Below are positions 25,656-34,737 of a DNA stretch of 64,000 bases, one piece after another. A model generated the notes under the pieces. It was not told the DNA's origin. It saw nothing but the letters and a program-made list of their open reading frames with translations, and did not search any database. This stretch comes from Roseburia hominis A2-183 (lineage in GTDB: Bacteria; Bacillota; Clostridia; Lachnospirales; Lachnospiraceae): positions 461,501-525,500 of the forward strand of contig NC_015977.1 in NCBI RefSeq assembly GCF_000225345.1. Reading direction: 5' to 3'. The first letter of the stretch is position 1; the number at the start of each line of letters is the position of its first letter. The translations under genes were made by a program, and so were the position numbers.

Positions 25656-26948
25656 ATGGAACAGTATGTGATCAAAGGTGGAAATCCGCTGGTAGGAGAA
25701 GTGGAAATCGGAGGCGCTAAGAATGCGGCGCTTGCGATCTTATCTGCTGCAGTTATGACGGATGAGACCGTTACAATAGAAAATGTACCTAATGTCAGAG
25801 ATACCAACGTTTTACTCAATGCCATCGAGGAGATTGGAGCGCGGGTAGAGCGGCTGGATGCTCACACGGTAAGGATCAATGGATCTTTTATCCGGGATTT
25901 TAATGTTGACAATGAATTTATCCGAAAAATACGCGCATCTTATTATCTGATCGGCGCACTGCTCGGCAAATATAAGCGGGCGGAAGTGGCGCTTCCGGGC
26001 GGATGCAACATCGGCGGACGGCCGATCGATCTGCACATGAAGGGTTTTAGGGCTCTGGGGGCTGATGTGGATATCAAGTATGGTCTGGTGCGGGCTTATG
26101 CAGAAAAGTTAACCGGCACGCACATTTATCTGGATAAGGTGTCTGTCGGGGCAACCATCAATATTATGATGGCGGCGTCCATGGCAGAGGGCAAGACGAT
26201 TATCGAGAATGCGGCGAAGGAGCCGCATGTGGTTGACGTTGCCAACTTCCTGAACAGCATGGGAGCCAATATCCGCGGTGCCGGTACGGACGTGATCCGG
26301 ATTGTCGGAGTGGAGAAGCTGCATGCGACAGAGTATTCGATTATTCCGGATCAGATCGAGGCAGGTACCTTTATGCTGGCGGCAGCGGCGACCAAGGGTG
26401 ACGTTACCGTGAAAAATGTGATCCCGAAACATCTGGAAGCGATCAGCGCAAAGCTGCTTGAGATTGGATGCGAAGTGGAGGAGTTCGACGACGCTGTGCG
26501 CGTGGTGGCATCGAAGCCGCTGCGTCATACACAGGTGACGACACTTCCTTACCCGGGTTTCCCGACGGATATGCAGCCGCAGATGACAGTTGTGCTGGGA
26601 GTGGCCCAGGGAACGAGTACCGTGACGGAGAGCATTTTCGAGAACCGTTTTAAGTATGTGGATGAATTGACACGCATGGGTGCAAGCATCAAGGTGGAGA
26701 GCAACATCGCTATTATCAGCGGTGTGGACCAGTACACCGGTGCCAGAGTCAATGCGCCGGATTTAAGAGCCGGAGCGGCGCTTGTGATTGCCGGACTTGG
26801 CGCAGAGGGCATTACTGTTGTGGACGATATTTATTACATTGAGCGCGGCTACGAGGCATTTGATCAGAAGCTGTCACTGCTTGGGGCATTGATTGAGAAA
26901 GTTTCCGACGAAAAAGAAATACAGAAGTTTACACTGAAAGTATCATAG
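25656..26948 (+). CDS. murA: UDP-N-acetylglucosamine 1-carboxyvinyltransferase
   Basis: 430 residues, an EPSP-synthase-type fold. The first committed step of peptidoglycan synthesis. The N-terminal motif GGAKNAALAILSAA and the active-site cysteine in LPGGCNIGGRPIDLHMKG (near residue 115) are intact; Cys rather than Asp here predicts fosfomycin sensitivity. It has its own promoter and terminator, so it is probably a single-gene unit. Confidence 0.96.
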   Translation: MEQYVIKGGNPLVGEVEIGGAKNAALAILSAAVMTDETVTIENVPNVRDTNVLLNAIEEIGARVERLDAHTVRINGSFIRDFNVDNEFIRKIRASYYLIGALLGKYKRAEVALPGGCNIGGRPIDLHMKGFRALGADVDIKYGLVRAYAEKLTGTHIYLDKVSVGATINIMMAASMAEGKTIIENAAKEPHVVDVANFLNSMGANIRGAGTDVIRIVGVEKLHATEYSIIPDQIEAGTFMLAAAATKGDVTVKNVIPKHLEAISAKLLEIGCEVEEFDDAVRVVASKPLRHTQVTTLPYPGFPTDMQPQMTVVLGVAQGTSTVTESIFENRFKYVDELTRMGASIKVESNIAIISGVDQYTGARVNAPDLRAGAALVIAGLGAEGITVVDDIYYIERGYEAFDQKLSLLGALIEKVSDEKEIQKFTLKVS

Positions 26949-26970
26949 AATGGAAGTTTTGAACCATCAG

Positions 26971-27008
26971 GTCTGCTGCGGGAGGGGATCCCGCAGCAGA
27001 CATTTTTT
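26971..27008 (+). terminator. Terminator behind murA
   Basis: GTCTGCTGCGGG paired with CCCGCAGCAGAC and followed by ATTTTTTATTT. A second inverted pair ATTTCATAGGAA (27009-27020) and TTCCTATGAAAT (27055-27066) follows at once. Confidence 0.9.
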
Positions 27009-27119
27009 ATTTCATAGGAAATACTGTGGCACGTTAATACAAGAAAGCAGAACCTTCCTATGAAATAAAAAAACGTTCTTTTGACATGATAGCGCGGAAG
27101 ACAGACTTGGAGGATAACA

Positions 27120-27809
27120 ATGGAAGCACAGGAAATACAACAGAAAGAGTTACATACTGTGAGAGGAGAACTGGCACTGCTTGTTGCAGTGCTGATTAAC
27201 AGCTTCGGGGTGGTGCTGATGCTGCACTCCGGCGCGGGAATCTCTGCCATCTCGAGCGTGCCGTTCGCGTTTTCGGAAGTGTTTACGCGGATCTCGCTCG
27301 GCACATGGACATACCTGTTCCAGGGCGTCCTGGTGCTTAGCCTGATGATTTTAAGAAAACGGTTTGTGCCGCAGTATCTGTTCAGCTTTGTGGTGGGATT
27401 TGTGTTCGGGGAACTTTTGGATGTGCATAAGGCGTGGATCAATCTTCTGCCGCTTACACTTCCGAACCGTATTCTCTATTTTGCAATCAGCTATCTGTTG
27501 ATCTGCATCGGAATTGCACTGTCGAACCGCTGTGGTCTGCCGATCATACCGACAGATCTGTTCCCGAGGGAACTGGCGGACATTACGGGCGCCGCGTATT
27601 CCAACATAAAGGTCTCGTTTGATGTGATCTGTCTGGCGGTGACCGCCGGCATGACGATCTTCTTCCTGGGACATCTGGATGGACTTGGAATCGGAACAAT
27701 TCTGGCAGCGTTTACGATGGGAAAGGTGATCGGGGCGATCGGGAAATGGATGGACGGGCGTTTGCGGTTCGTGTCGGTTCTGACTCCTAAAACGGCAAAG
27801 CCGTGTTAG
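27120..27809 (+). CDS. YczE-like (DUF6198) membrane protein
   Basis: 229 residues with about five to six membrane spans. The 'GIGTILAAFTMGKVIGAIGKW' segment (first part) and 'CGLPIIPTDLFPRELA' resemble the YczE/YitT-like membrane proteins. The role is not established. GGAGGATAACA lies before the ATG. The last ten codons fall inside the left arm of the palindromic element that begins at about 27791, so the C-terminus (TPKTAKPC) is contributed by the repeat. Confidence 0.8.
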   Translation: MEAQEIQQKELHTVRGELALLVAVLINSFGVVLMLHSGAGISAISSVPFAFSEVFTRISLGTWTYLFQGVLVLSLMILRKRFVPQYLFSFVVGFVFGELLDVHKAWINLLPLTLPNRILYFAISYLLICIGIALSNRCGLPIIPTDLFPRELADITGAAYSNIKVSFDVICLAVTAGMTIFFLGHLDGLGIGTILAAFTMGKVIGAIGKWMDGRLRFVSVLTPKTAKPC

Positions 27810-28109
27810 AAAGCCCCCAGCAACCGGGAAAGTGTACAGGAGATAAGCTGTAGACAAAAAATGAGGGAACCATAACGTTCCAATGTAACCGGCAGCGGCG
27901 GATTCTTTGGAGTAAAATCCAGGTAGTTCTTCCGTGCCGCGTCCGGCATCGAATGCTGTGTCTTTCCACGTTTGGACAGTCCCCGGAGTGTGTCCGGCAA
28001 CTCGCAGACAATGGGCGGACTTCCTAGACCTGTTAAGAGATGTCAACACAATTTTTGATTTTTTTGCATAAGAAATAGGCCTGATTATTCAGGCTTTTTT
28101 CTTATGCAA

Positions 28110-29330
28110 CTATACTATATTCTTATATATTTCCATTACTCTTGCATAATAGATTTGCAAAAACTTATTTAAACCGGCTATTTTGGCTTGTTTCTTACTT
28201 TTTCCTTCATTCTCTTTTTTAATTATAAAATCATAGACACGAGTATCTGTTTTGGGCGGATGGGATTTCAGACTTTTCATAACCTCATAACCGGTTTTCC
28301 TTAATGCACTGTTTCCGCGTTTGCTTATTCTACGTTTGGTGCCGGTATATTGTCCTGATTGATAAGGCGGAGCATCAATTCCCGCATAAGCAACTAATGC
28401 TTTGCCATTATGGAAACGTCGAACGTCTCCAATGTCAGCTATAAACCTTACACATAACTTTTCACCCATGCCTCCCATTTGGCGTATCGTTTGATATTCT
28501 GGTAAAGTCTTTGCAAGATTTTGCATTTGTGATAATATTTGTTCTAGAGCATAACCTAATTGGCTTACTTGCTCTGTTGCTACTTCCATACAGAGTCTGG
28601 TTGAAGGGAACTCTGTTGGTAGTGTAGGGATACCGTCTTCCGCCAAGTGAAAAAGCTCGTCTGCCTTTTCTGATTGGAAACGGTATCCTTTTTCTTTACA
28701 CCATTGCTTATAATTCTCTCGAAAAATTTCTTTTCCCATGCTTTTTATCATATCAACATGATAGAATTCTTTGGCAAAATCCACATATTTCACTTTTGAG
28801 AATTGAACACTGCTTGCTGTATCCAGCGCTTCTTTGAAACCAGGAAGCATCTCATCCATCAAATGTATTACATTCTGTTTAGCAACAATCAAAAGCTTTA
28901 TGTATGTCTGATACTGCTTGGATAATAGACTTAATTCTGTGTAGCAGCTTGGATGAAATTTATATGGTTTCAGTTCACTCCAGTATGCCAAACCGTACTT
29001 TGCTAATTTTTTTGCATCAAGCGGATCTGTTTTTGCGCCATGCAGCATAATGCGTGAAAATTGTCGTATAATATATGCATTTTCAACACATACAAAAAAG
29101 CCTTTTTGATACAGAAATTGTGCAACCGGAAGATGATAATGCCCTGTTGATTCCATTACAATACGAATTTCTCCATCAAGTGATCCGATGTAATCAGCTA
29201 ACATTGACATTTCTTCTACGGTATGCAAAACTTCAAACGATTCCTTAATAATCGTATTAGGATGTATCATGGCACAGACAGTGCTTTTCCCTTTTGATAC
29301 ATCGATTCCTACACTTACTATTTGTTTCAT
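28110..29330 (-). CDS. IS110-family transposase (DEDD type)
   Basis: 406 residues. The N-terminal RuvC-like domain shows the acidic residues in VGIDVSKGKS, VMESTGHY and KTDPLDAKK. A coiled region follows, then the C-terminal Tnp domain (IADIGDVRRFHNGKALVAYA, then a Ser in PPYQSGQYTG and RRISKRGNSALRK), which holds the conserved serine used for strand transfer. The family works with a bridge RNA made from the noncoding end. I start at the ATG at 29330 (AAAGGAGGATTTGC before it) rather than 12 codons earlier. No disruption is visible, so the enzyme should be functional. Confidence 0.95.
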   Translation of the reverse strand: MKQIVSVGIDVSKGKSTVCAMIHPNTIIKESFEVLHTVEEMSMLADYIGSLDGEIRIVMESTGHYHLPVAQFLYQKGFFVCVENAYIIRQFSRIMLHGAKTDPLDAKKLAKYGLAYWSELKPYKFHPSCYTELSLLSKQYQTYIKLLIVAKQNVIHLMDEMLPGFKEALDTASSVQFSKVKYVDFAKEFYHVDMIKSMGKEIFRENYKQWCKEKGYRFQSEKADELFHLAEDGIPTLPTEFPSTRLCMEVATEQVSQLGYALEQILSQMQNLAKTLPEYQTIRQMGGMGEKLCVRFIADIGDVRRFHNGKALVAYAGIDAPPYQSGQYTGTKRRISKRGNSALRKTGYEVMKSLKSHPPKTDTRVYDFIIKKENEGKSKKQAKIAGLNKFLQIYYARVMEIYKNIV

Positions 29331-29416
29331 GCAAATCCTCCTTTTCTCCGCCAGACTTATTACCATTCAGACTTGTTCGTTACACGGATGTATTTAATCC
29401 AACCTGTTTAAACGAA

Positions 29417-29541
29417 TGCTTATAATAAGAGGCGGAATAAACTCTAAAAAACGGGAGCTATGTCCCACCGCACTAGCCTTATCCGCCTTTTATTATAATA
29501 AAAATAAGCATGCGGATACATACATAATGTATCTACATGCT
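29417..29541 (-). ncRNA. Candidate bridge RNA region of the IS110 element
   Basis: In the noncoding 5' flank of the transposase, ATGCTTAT (29417) pairs with ATAAGCAT (29511) and, inside, ATAATAAGAGGCGGA pairs with TCCGCCTTTTATTAT (two mismatches), enclosing an asymmetric loop with a small GGGA-gctatg-TCCC hairpin. A second hairpin GCATG...GATACAT/ATGTATC...CATGC follows (29510-29541). The loop holds GCACTAGCC (29470-29478), repeated exactly at the right junction (29555-29563). The structure is inferred by eye. Confidence 0.5.
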
Positions 29542-29810
29542 TATAGTACAAGCAGCACTAGCCGTGCTGCACGTAAGTCCTAAAATTGTCTGCAGGTTGC
29601 GGACACGCCGCGTGGAATGTTCCAAACTTGGAAAGACACAGCTCATCCAGGATGCCGGACGCGGCATGGTTAGAAATACCGGATTTTACGATCAGAATCG
29701 TCGCTGCCGGTTGCATTTGGAACGTTGCGTTTCTCTAACTTCCCAGTCTACAGCTTATCTTCTGCCGGCTATCGCAGGCGCTGGGTGCTTTCGGACACGG
29801 CTTTGCCGGT

Positions 29811-30875
29811 TTAGAGAACCGCCTGAATATGCAGATCGCCCGCAGTTGACAGATCAATACAGGAACCGTCGTCCAACTGCACGATCGGTCTGGAAAGCTG
29901 CTTGTCGTTGAGCATGACAATGTTGGCACTACGACCATCACTTAAGAGGATGCGGTGGTTCTGGTAGGTGCCGGCGATCCGGTTGAGGAATGCGAGAACA
30001 CATTTGGTATCGTATTTCTGCAGACCGTCGCGCTCAAAGTTGGCGATAACCTGAAAAGCGCACAGGGGAGCACGGTAAGAGCGGGCGGTCGTCATGGCAT
30101 CATAAACATCCGCGATCGCAACAACGCGTGCATAAGGATCAATATCGTTCGTCGTAAGACCGTTTGGATAACCGGTGCCGTCACAGCGCTCATGATGAGA
30201 GAGTGCGGCGAGCTTGATGTGTGCATCCAGCGGAAGCGGCTTTAACAGTTCGTAACCGTACTGGGTGTGCAGCCTGACCTGCGCGAACTCTTCGTCGGTG
30301 TATTTGCCCGGTTTGTTGAGAAGCTCTGTTGGAATCTTGAGCTTGCCGATGTCGTGAAGCAGTCCGGCGAGCGTCAGCATGTCTAAAGTGGCGTCGTCTG
30401 CCTTGATCCATTTTCCGATCTGCCGGCAGATCAGCGAGACATTCAGGGAATGTACATAGACGCTGTCGTCTGAGGAATGCATGTTATGTAACATATTAAA
30501 CAATTCCAGAGAAGTCTTGCAGGACTGGAACAATTCGACGACCTTCGACAGGAGCGCTGATGTGTCTAACGGCTTGCCCTCGTTCACGTAGCCCTCAAAG
30601 CTGACACGGATCTGACTGAGCACGATCGTGTGATCCACCTGGAAAGACTGAAACTTCTGCGAAGTCTTGATTTTCTGCGAATAGGACTTGGGAGCCGCCT
30701 GCTTTTCTTCCCCGTCCACAATGCAGGCCGACTTGATATTATAAAAGGAAAGGCGCAGGATCGACTGCTTCGTAAGTTCTTTTCCTTTTTCAAGAACCAC
30801 CTGTCCGCTGGGGGTAGTGATGTCTTTTGCAAGAACCATGCCCTCTTTTAAATTGTACAGTGCCAATTCTTTCAT
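29811..30875 (-). CDS. HD-GYP domain protein, probable cyclic di-GMP phosphodiesterase
   Basis: 354 residues. The N-terminal part (about 120 residues) has a short domain with KEGMVLAKDITTPSGQVVLE, often seen ahead of HD-GYP domains. The catalytic domain carries HDIGKLKIP, HHERCDGTGYPNGL and the HTQYGYELLK metal-ligand segment. HD-GYP enzymes hydrolyse cyclic di-GMP. The start is the ATG at 30875 preceded by GAAGGGG; the frame extends upstream without a ribosome site. Its stop codon abuts the right arm of palindrome copy 2. Confidence 0.9.
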   Translation of the reverse strand: MKELALYNLKEGMVLAKDITTPSGQVVLEKGKELTKQSILRLSFYNIKSACIVDGEEKQAAPKSYSQKIKTSQKFQSFQVDHTIVLSQIRVSFEGYVNEGKPLDTSALLSKVVELFQSCKTSLELFNMLHNMHSSDDSVYVHSLNVSLICRQIGKWIKADDATLDMLTLAGLLHDIGKLKIPTELLNKPGKYTDEEFAQVRLHTQYGYELLKPLPLDAHIKLAALSHHERCDGTGYPNGLTTNDIDPYARVVAIADVYDAMTTARSYRAPLCAFQVIANFERDGLQKYDTKCVLAFLNRIAGTYQNHRILLSDGRSANIVMLNDKQLSRPIVQLDDGSCIDLSTAGDLHIQAVL

Positions 30876-31021
30876 TTGCTTACCCCTTCTACCTATATTT
30901 ACTACAACTACTTTCAGTATAGAAGTTTGAAAAAAGAAAGTCAATAAAAAGCTTGACATAGCGGAGAAAGGGGTGTAACGTATCAGACGTAGATTTGAAA
31001 ATTCAATATTGTGTGTAAATT

Positions 31022-31215
31022 TTCTTATTCAGAGTGATGGAGATACATAGGATCTGTGAAGTCACGGCAACCCCTCTACGGAAGGTGCCAACCTGAGCGA
31101 GCAAATACTGTTATGGATGAGCGCTGTCAGAAGCGATATCCGCGATAGTTCGAACAATAAGAGGATTTGATTATCTATACGTCACTTCCACTTGTTTTTC
31201 GCAAGTGGTTTTTTT
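31022..31215 (+). promoter_or_regulatory. SAM riboswitch (S-box class) with terminator
   Basis: P1 is TTCTTATT (31022-31029) with AATAAGAG (31156-31163). Conserved internal segments include GTGATGGAGATACATAGG, the S-box-like TGAAGTCACGGCAACC and GAAGGTGCCAACCTGAGCGA. A terminator CCACTTG/CAAGTGG plus seven T follows (31188-31215). SAM binding should favour the terminator and shut off metK. The match is by motif order, not by a covariance model. Confidence 0.85.
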
Positions 31216-31252
31216 GTGTCATTTTACATGATGAGAAAGGGAGTAATAAGGA

Positions 31253-32434
31253 ATGGAAAAGAGATTATTTACATCTGAGTCCGTCACAGAAGGACACCCG
31301 GACAAAGTCTGCGATGCAATTTCCGACGCGATTCTGGATGCGTGCATGGCAGAGGATCCAATGAGCCGTGTGGCTTGTGAGACGGCAAGCTGTACCGGAT
31401 TTGTACTGGTAACCGGAGAGATTACCACAAAGGCAAAGCTGGATATTCCGGCGATCGTGAGACAGACAGTCAACGAGATCGGTTACAACGATGCGAAGAC
31501 CGGATTTGACGGAAATACATGTGCAGTTATGGTAGCGCTCGATCAGCAGTCACCGGATATTGCCATGGGTGTAGACAAGGCACTCGAGGCAAAAGAGGGC
31601 GGGTTAAAGGATGAACTGGATACCGGTGCAGGAGATCAGGGTATGATGTTCGGTTATGCGACAAACGAGACACCGGAGCTTATGCCGTATCCGATTTCTC
31701 TCGCACACAAGCTGGCATTACAGCTGACCAGGGTGCGCAAGGACGGCACACTTTCCTATCTGAGACCGGACGGAAAGACACAGGTTTCCGTTGAGTATGA
31801 TGAGAATGGAAAGCCGCTTCGTCTGGAAGCTGTCGTACTGTCCACACAGCATGATGATGATGTTACACAGGAGCAGATCCATGAGGATATCAAGAAATAC
31901 GTGTTTGATCCGATCCTGCCGAAGGAACTGGTAGATGCACAGACAAAGTTCTTCATCAACCCGACCGGACGTTTTGTTATCGGCGGACCGCACGGAGATG
32001 CAGGTCTGACTGGGCGTAAGATTATCGTAGACACCTACGGCGGATATGCACGTCACGGCGGCGGCGCTTTTTCCGGTAAGGACTGCACCAAGGTAGACCG
32101 CTCCGCAGCTTACGCGGCACGTTATGTGGCAAAGAACATCGTTGCCGCAGGTCTTGCAGAAAAATGCGAGATTCAGCTTTCCTATGCGATCGGTGTTGCC
32201 CAGCCGACATCGGTTATGGTAGACACCTTCGGAACCGGAAAGCTTTCTGACGAGAAACTGGTGGAAATCGTTCGTGAAAACTTCGATCTCCGTCCGGCAG
32301 GAATCATCAAGATGCTGGATCTAAGAAGACCGATTTACCGTCAGACAGCGGCATACGGACATTTTGGACGCGCCGATCTGAACCTTCCGTGGGAGGCAGT
32401 CGATAAGGTGGAGACATTAAAGAAATATTTGTAG
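31253..32434 (+). CDS. metK: S-adenosylmethionine synthetase
   Basis: 393 residues. Makes SAM from methionine and ATP. Motifs: [19 protein letters not shown] at the N-terminus, [12 protein letters not shown] (residues about 125-136), [20 protein letters not shown] and [29 protein letters not shown] lies before the ATG. A SAM riboswitch stands directly upstream, giving end-product control. Confidence 0.97.
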   Translation: MEKRLFTSESVTEGHPDKVCDAISDAILDACMAEDPMSRVACETASCTGFVLVTGEITTKAKLDIPAIVRQTVNEIGYNDAKTGFDGNTCAVMVALDQQSPDIAMGVDKALEAKEGGLKDELDTGAGDQGMMFGYATNETPELMPYPISLAHKLALQLTRVRKDGTLSYLRPDGKTQVSVEYDENGKPLRLEAVVLSTQHDDDVTQEQIHEDIKKYVFDPILPKELVDAQTKFFINPTGRFVIGGPHGDAGLTGRKIIVDTYGGYARHGGGAFSGKDCTKVDRSAAYAARYVAKNIVAAGLAEKCEIQLSYAIGVAQPTSVMVDTFGTGKLSDEKLVEIVRENFDLRPAGIIKMLDLRRPIYRQTAAYGHFGRADLNLPWEAVDKVETLKKYL

Positions 32435-32501
32435 AGTTTTATGAAAAGTTTAGACAATTTTACATAAAATAAATAGGTTTTTGGATGTTTCGTGTTATAA
32501 T

Positions 32502-32537
32502 GGGTCATAGAATTACAGTTCTATGACCCGTTTTTTT
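32502..32537 (+). terminator. Terminator between metK and the histidine kinase
   Basis: GGGTCATAGAA pairs with TTCTATGACCC and is followed by GTTTTTTT. A TATAAT just upstream (about 32496) would start a transcript directly into this hairpin, so it could also act as an attenuator for the kinase gene. Confidence 0.8.
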
Positions 32538-32567
32538 GCGGGAATTTGCGGGGTGGACAAAGCAGAC

Positions 32568-34070
32568 ATGAAGTTCAAAAATAAAATTATCATTTCATTT
32601 TGTATTATCATATTTATCCCCATTCTTCTTGCGGTGGCGGTGCTTTTCGGATTCCAGAAGATCCAGCTGAAGTCGATTGAACAGACATACGGCGTGGAGA
32701 GTGACGATTACAGTTATTTTTCTAATTCCATGCAGCTGCTCAGCCGTTTTACGCGCGAGTCCTTTGAGACGCTTCTGGATCTTTCAAAGCAGGATCCGGA
32801 TAAGCTGGAGGATAAGGCGTTTCTGGAGCAGATGAATGACACTCTGCGCGAGAAGTATTCGTATCTTGTCGTGCGCAGGGGAGACGAGCTGATCTATGTG
32901 GGAGATGATAAGGAGGCGTCGCTGCTGACGGATCTGCCGGCCTACGGAGGGGAAGAGTCCGGGGCAGACACCGGCATCTATGTCGACGGAGACAAGCAGG
33001 CGCTGATCAAGCAGATTGATTTTGTGTATACGGACGGAAGCCAGGGCAGTGTTTTTATTATCACGATCCTCGAGGAGACCGTGCCGGAGTTGAAGAGCCT
33101 GATGGCGGATGTGGGGATCTCGATTATCCTGATCTTAATCCTGACAGCATGTATGCTGACCGTATGGATTTATACGAGTTTTATCAACCCGATCAAGAAG
33201 CTGCAGGTGGCGGCGCAGAACATTAAGGACGGTAATCTGGATTTTACGGTGGATGTGGAGACGAATGACGAGATCGGGGAGCTCTGCCGCAATTTCGAGG
33301 AGATGCGGCAGCGGCTGAAGGATAACGCAGAGGAAAAGCTTTCCGGTGAGCGTGAGAACAAGGCGCTGATCAGCAATATTGCCCATGATTTAAAGACGCC
33401 GATCACAGCTGTGAAGGGGTATGCGGAGGGACTTATCGACGGTGTGGCGGATACACCGGAAAAGCGTGACAAGTACATCCGGACGATTTATAATAAGGCG
33501 AATGAGATGGATACGCTCATCAATGAACTGACATTGTATGCGAAGATCGATACCAACCGCATTCCGTACAATTTTGCAAAGCTGAATGTGGCGGAGTATT
33601 TCAATGACTGCATTGAGGAGATCGGGCTCGATCTCGAGGCGAAAAACATCGGACTGGCATATTTTAATTATGCGGACGAGGATGTCCAGATTATTGCAGA
33701 CCCGGAGCAGCTAAAGCGCGTGGTTAACAATATCGTGGGGAATTCGGTCAAATATCTGGACAAGCAGAAGGGATTTATCAATATCCGGATCAAGGATGTC
33801 GGTGATTTTATCCAGGTCGAGATTGAAGATAACGGCAGAGGAATTGCCGCGCGCGATCTGCCTTACATTTTTGACCGGTTTTACCGTGCGGATGCGTCGC
33901 GCAATTCTGCGACGGGAGGCAGCGGTATCGGATTATCGATTGTGAAGAAGATTATTGAAGACCACGGCGGTAAGATCTGGGCGACAAGCAAGGAGTCCAT
34001 CGGAACCGTGATGTATTTTGTATTACGAAAATATCAGGAGGTGCCATATGAGCAGAGTATTGATCATTGA
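32568..34070 (+). CDS. Sensor histidine kinase
   Basis: About 500 residues: a first membrane span (about residues 6-28), an extracytoplasmic sensor of about 150 residues, a second span (about 183-205), HAMP, then the phosphoacceptor helix with ISNIAHDLKTPITAVKGYAE (His) and the ATPase with N-box VVNNIVGNSVKYL, DNGRGIAARDLPYIF and GGSGIGLSIVKKI. All key kinase residues are present. I take the ATG at 32568; GTG at 32553 is an alternative. The response regulator gene overlaps its end by 23 bases. The signal is unknown. Confidence 0.93.
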   Translation: MKFKNKIIISFCIIIFIPILLAVAVLFGFQKIQLKSIEQTYGVESDDYSYFSNSMQLLSRFTRESFETLLDLSKQDPDKLEDKAFLEQMNDTLREKYSYLVVRRGDELIYVGDDKEASLLTDLPAYGGEESGADTGIYVDGDKQALIKQIDFVYTDGSQGSVFIITILEETVPELKSLMADVGISIILILILTACMLTVWIYTSFINPIKKLQVAAQNIKDGNLDFTVDVETNDEIGELCRNFEEMRQRLKDNAEEKLSGERENKALISNIAHDLKTPITAVKGYAEGLIDGVADTPEKRDKYIRTIYNKANEMDTLINELTLYAKIDTNRIPYNFAKLNVAEYFNDCIEEIGLDLEAKNIGLAYFNYADEDVQIIADPEQLKRVVNNIVGNSVKYLDKQKGFINIRIKDVGDFIQVEIEDNGRGIAARDLPYIFDRFYRADASRNSATGGSGIGLSIVKKIIEDHGGKIWATSKESIGTVMYFVLRKYQEVPYEQSIDH

Positions 34071-34737
34071 GGATGAGGTGGAGATTGCAGACCTTGAGAA
34101 GGATTATCTGGAACTCAGCGGATTTGAGGTGGAGATAGAGAATGACGGAACCGTCGGCCTGAAACGGGCGTTGACGGAAGATTTTGATATGTACATCCTG
34201 GATCTGATGCTCCCGGGCATTGACGGTTTTGAGATCTGTAAGCAGATCCGGGAGGAGAAAAACACGCCGATTCTGATGGTGTCGGCGAAGAAGGATGACA
34301 TCGATAAAATTCGCGGCCTGGGACTGGGAGCGGATGACTATATTACCAAGCCATTTTCGCCGAGCGAGCTGGTGGCGCGCGTGAAGGCACATCTGGCGCG
34401 CTATGAGCGGCTGATCGGTAGCAATACGCCTGAGAATGATACGGTCGAGATCCGTGGAATCCGCATCGATAAGACGGCGAGACGTGTCTGGGTCAATGGC
34501 GAGGAGAAGCAGTTCACGACAAAGGAGTTTGACCTACTGACATTTCTTGCGGAGAATCCGAATCATGTATTTACGAAGGAAGAACTGTTCCGCCAGATCT
34601 GGGATATGGAATCCATCGGGGACATTGCGACGGTGACGGTACACATCAAAAAGATCCGCGAAAAGATCGAGATGAACACCAACAAACCGCAGTACATAGA
34701 AACAATCTGGGGAGTAGGGTACAGATTTAAGCTGTAG
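34048..34737 (+). CDS. OmpR/PhoB-type response regulator
   Basis: 229 residues: a receiver domain with the acidic pair in IIEDEVEIAD, the phosphoacceptor Asp in YILDLMLPGIDGF and Lys in DYITKPFSPSE, then a winged-helix DNA-binding domain ending GVGYRFKL. AGGAGGTGCCAT precedes the ATG at 34048; the frame reads a little upstream into the kinase gene. It is the partner of the kinase before it. Its last codons form the opening of the 127-bp tandem repeat that follows. Confidence 0.94.
   Translation: MSRVLIIEDEVEIADLEKDYLELSGFEVEIENDGTVGLKRALTEDFDMYILDLMLPGIDGFEICKQIREEKNTPILMVSAKKDDIDKIRGLGLGADDYITKPFSPSELVARVKAHLARYERLIGSNTPENDTVEIRGIRIDKTARRVWVNGEEKQFTTKEFDLLTFLAENPNHVFTKEELFRQIWDMESIGDIATVTVHIKKIREKIEMNTNKPQYIETIWGVGYRFKL

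Larger units (their letters stand above)
28024..29561 (-). mobile_element. IS110-family insertion sequence
   Basis: About 1.53 kb with one transposase gene and a 227-nt noncoding stretch on the transposase 5' side. Both ends show CTAG (28024-28027 and 29558-29561), compatible with a shared core at the junctions. No terminal inverted repeats are visible, as expected for the family. It is clearly AT-richer than the surrounding genes. A long hairpin (GCATAAGAAA/TTTCTTATGC around 28068-28109) ends the transposase transcript. Confidence 0.85.
27791..29814. repeat. Long palindromic element, copy 2, split by an IS110-family insertion
   Basis: The left arm is 27791-28027 and the right arm about 29558-29814. 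The outer ends AACGGCAAAGCCGTGT and CACGGCTTTGCCGGTT pair, as do AGATAAGCTGTAGAC and GTCTACAGCTTATCT further in. The insertion lies exactly at the apex. Without it the loop would be about 18 nt, and this copy lacks the GCGCGA centre of copies 1 and 3. It lies between convergent genes. Confidence 0.85.

Noticed and set aside
27351..28049. Long reverse frame of 232 codons over the YczE-like gene and the left palindrome arm
   Set aside because: It is a shadow of a real gene on the forward strand, joined to repeat sequence; Arg/His-rich and without motifs.
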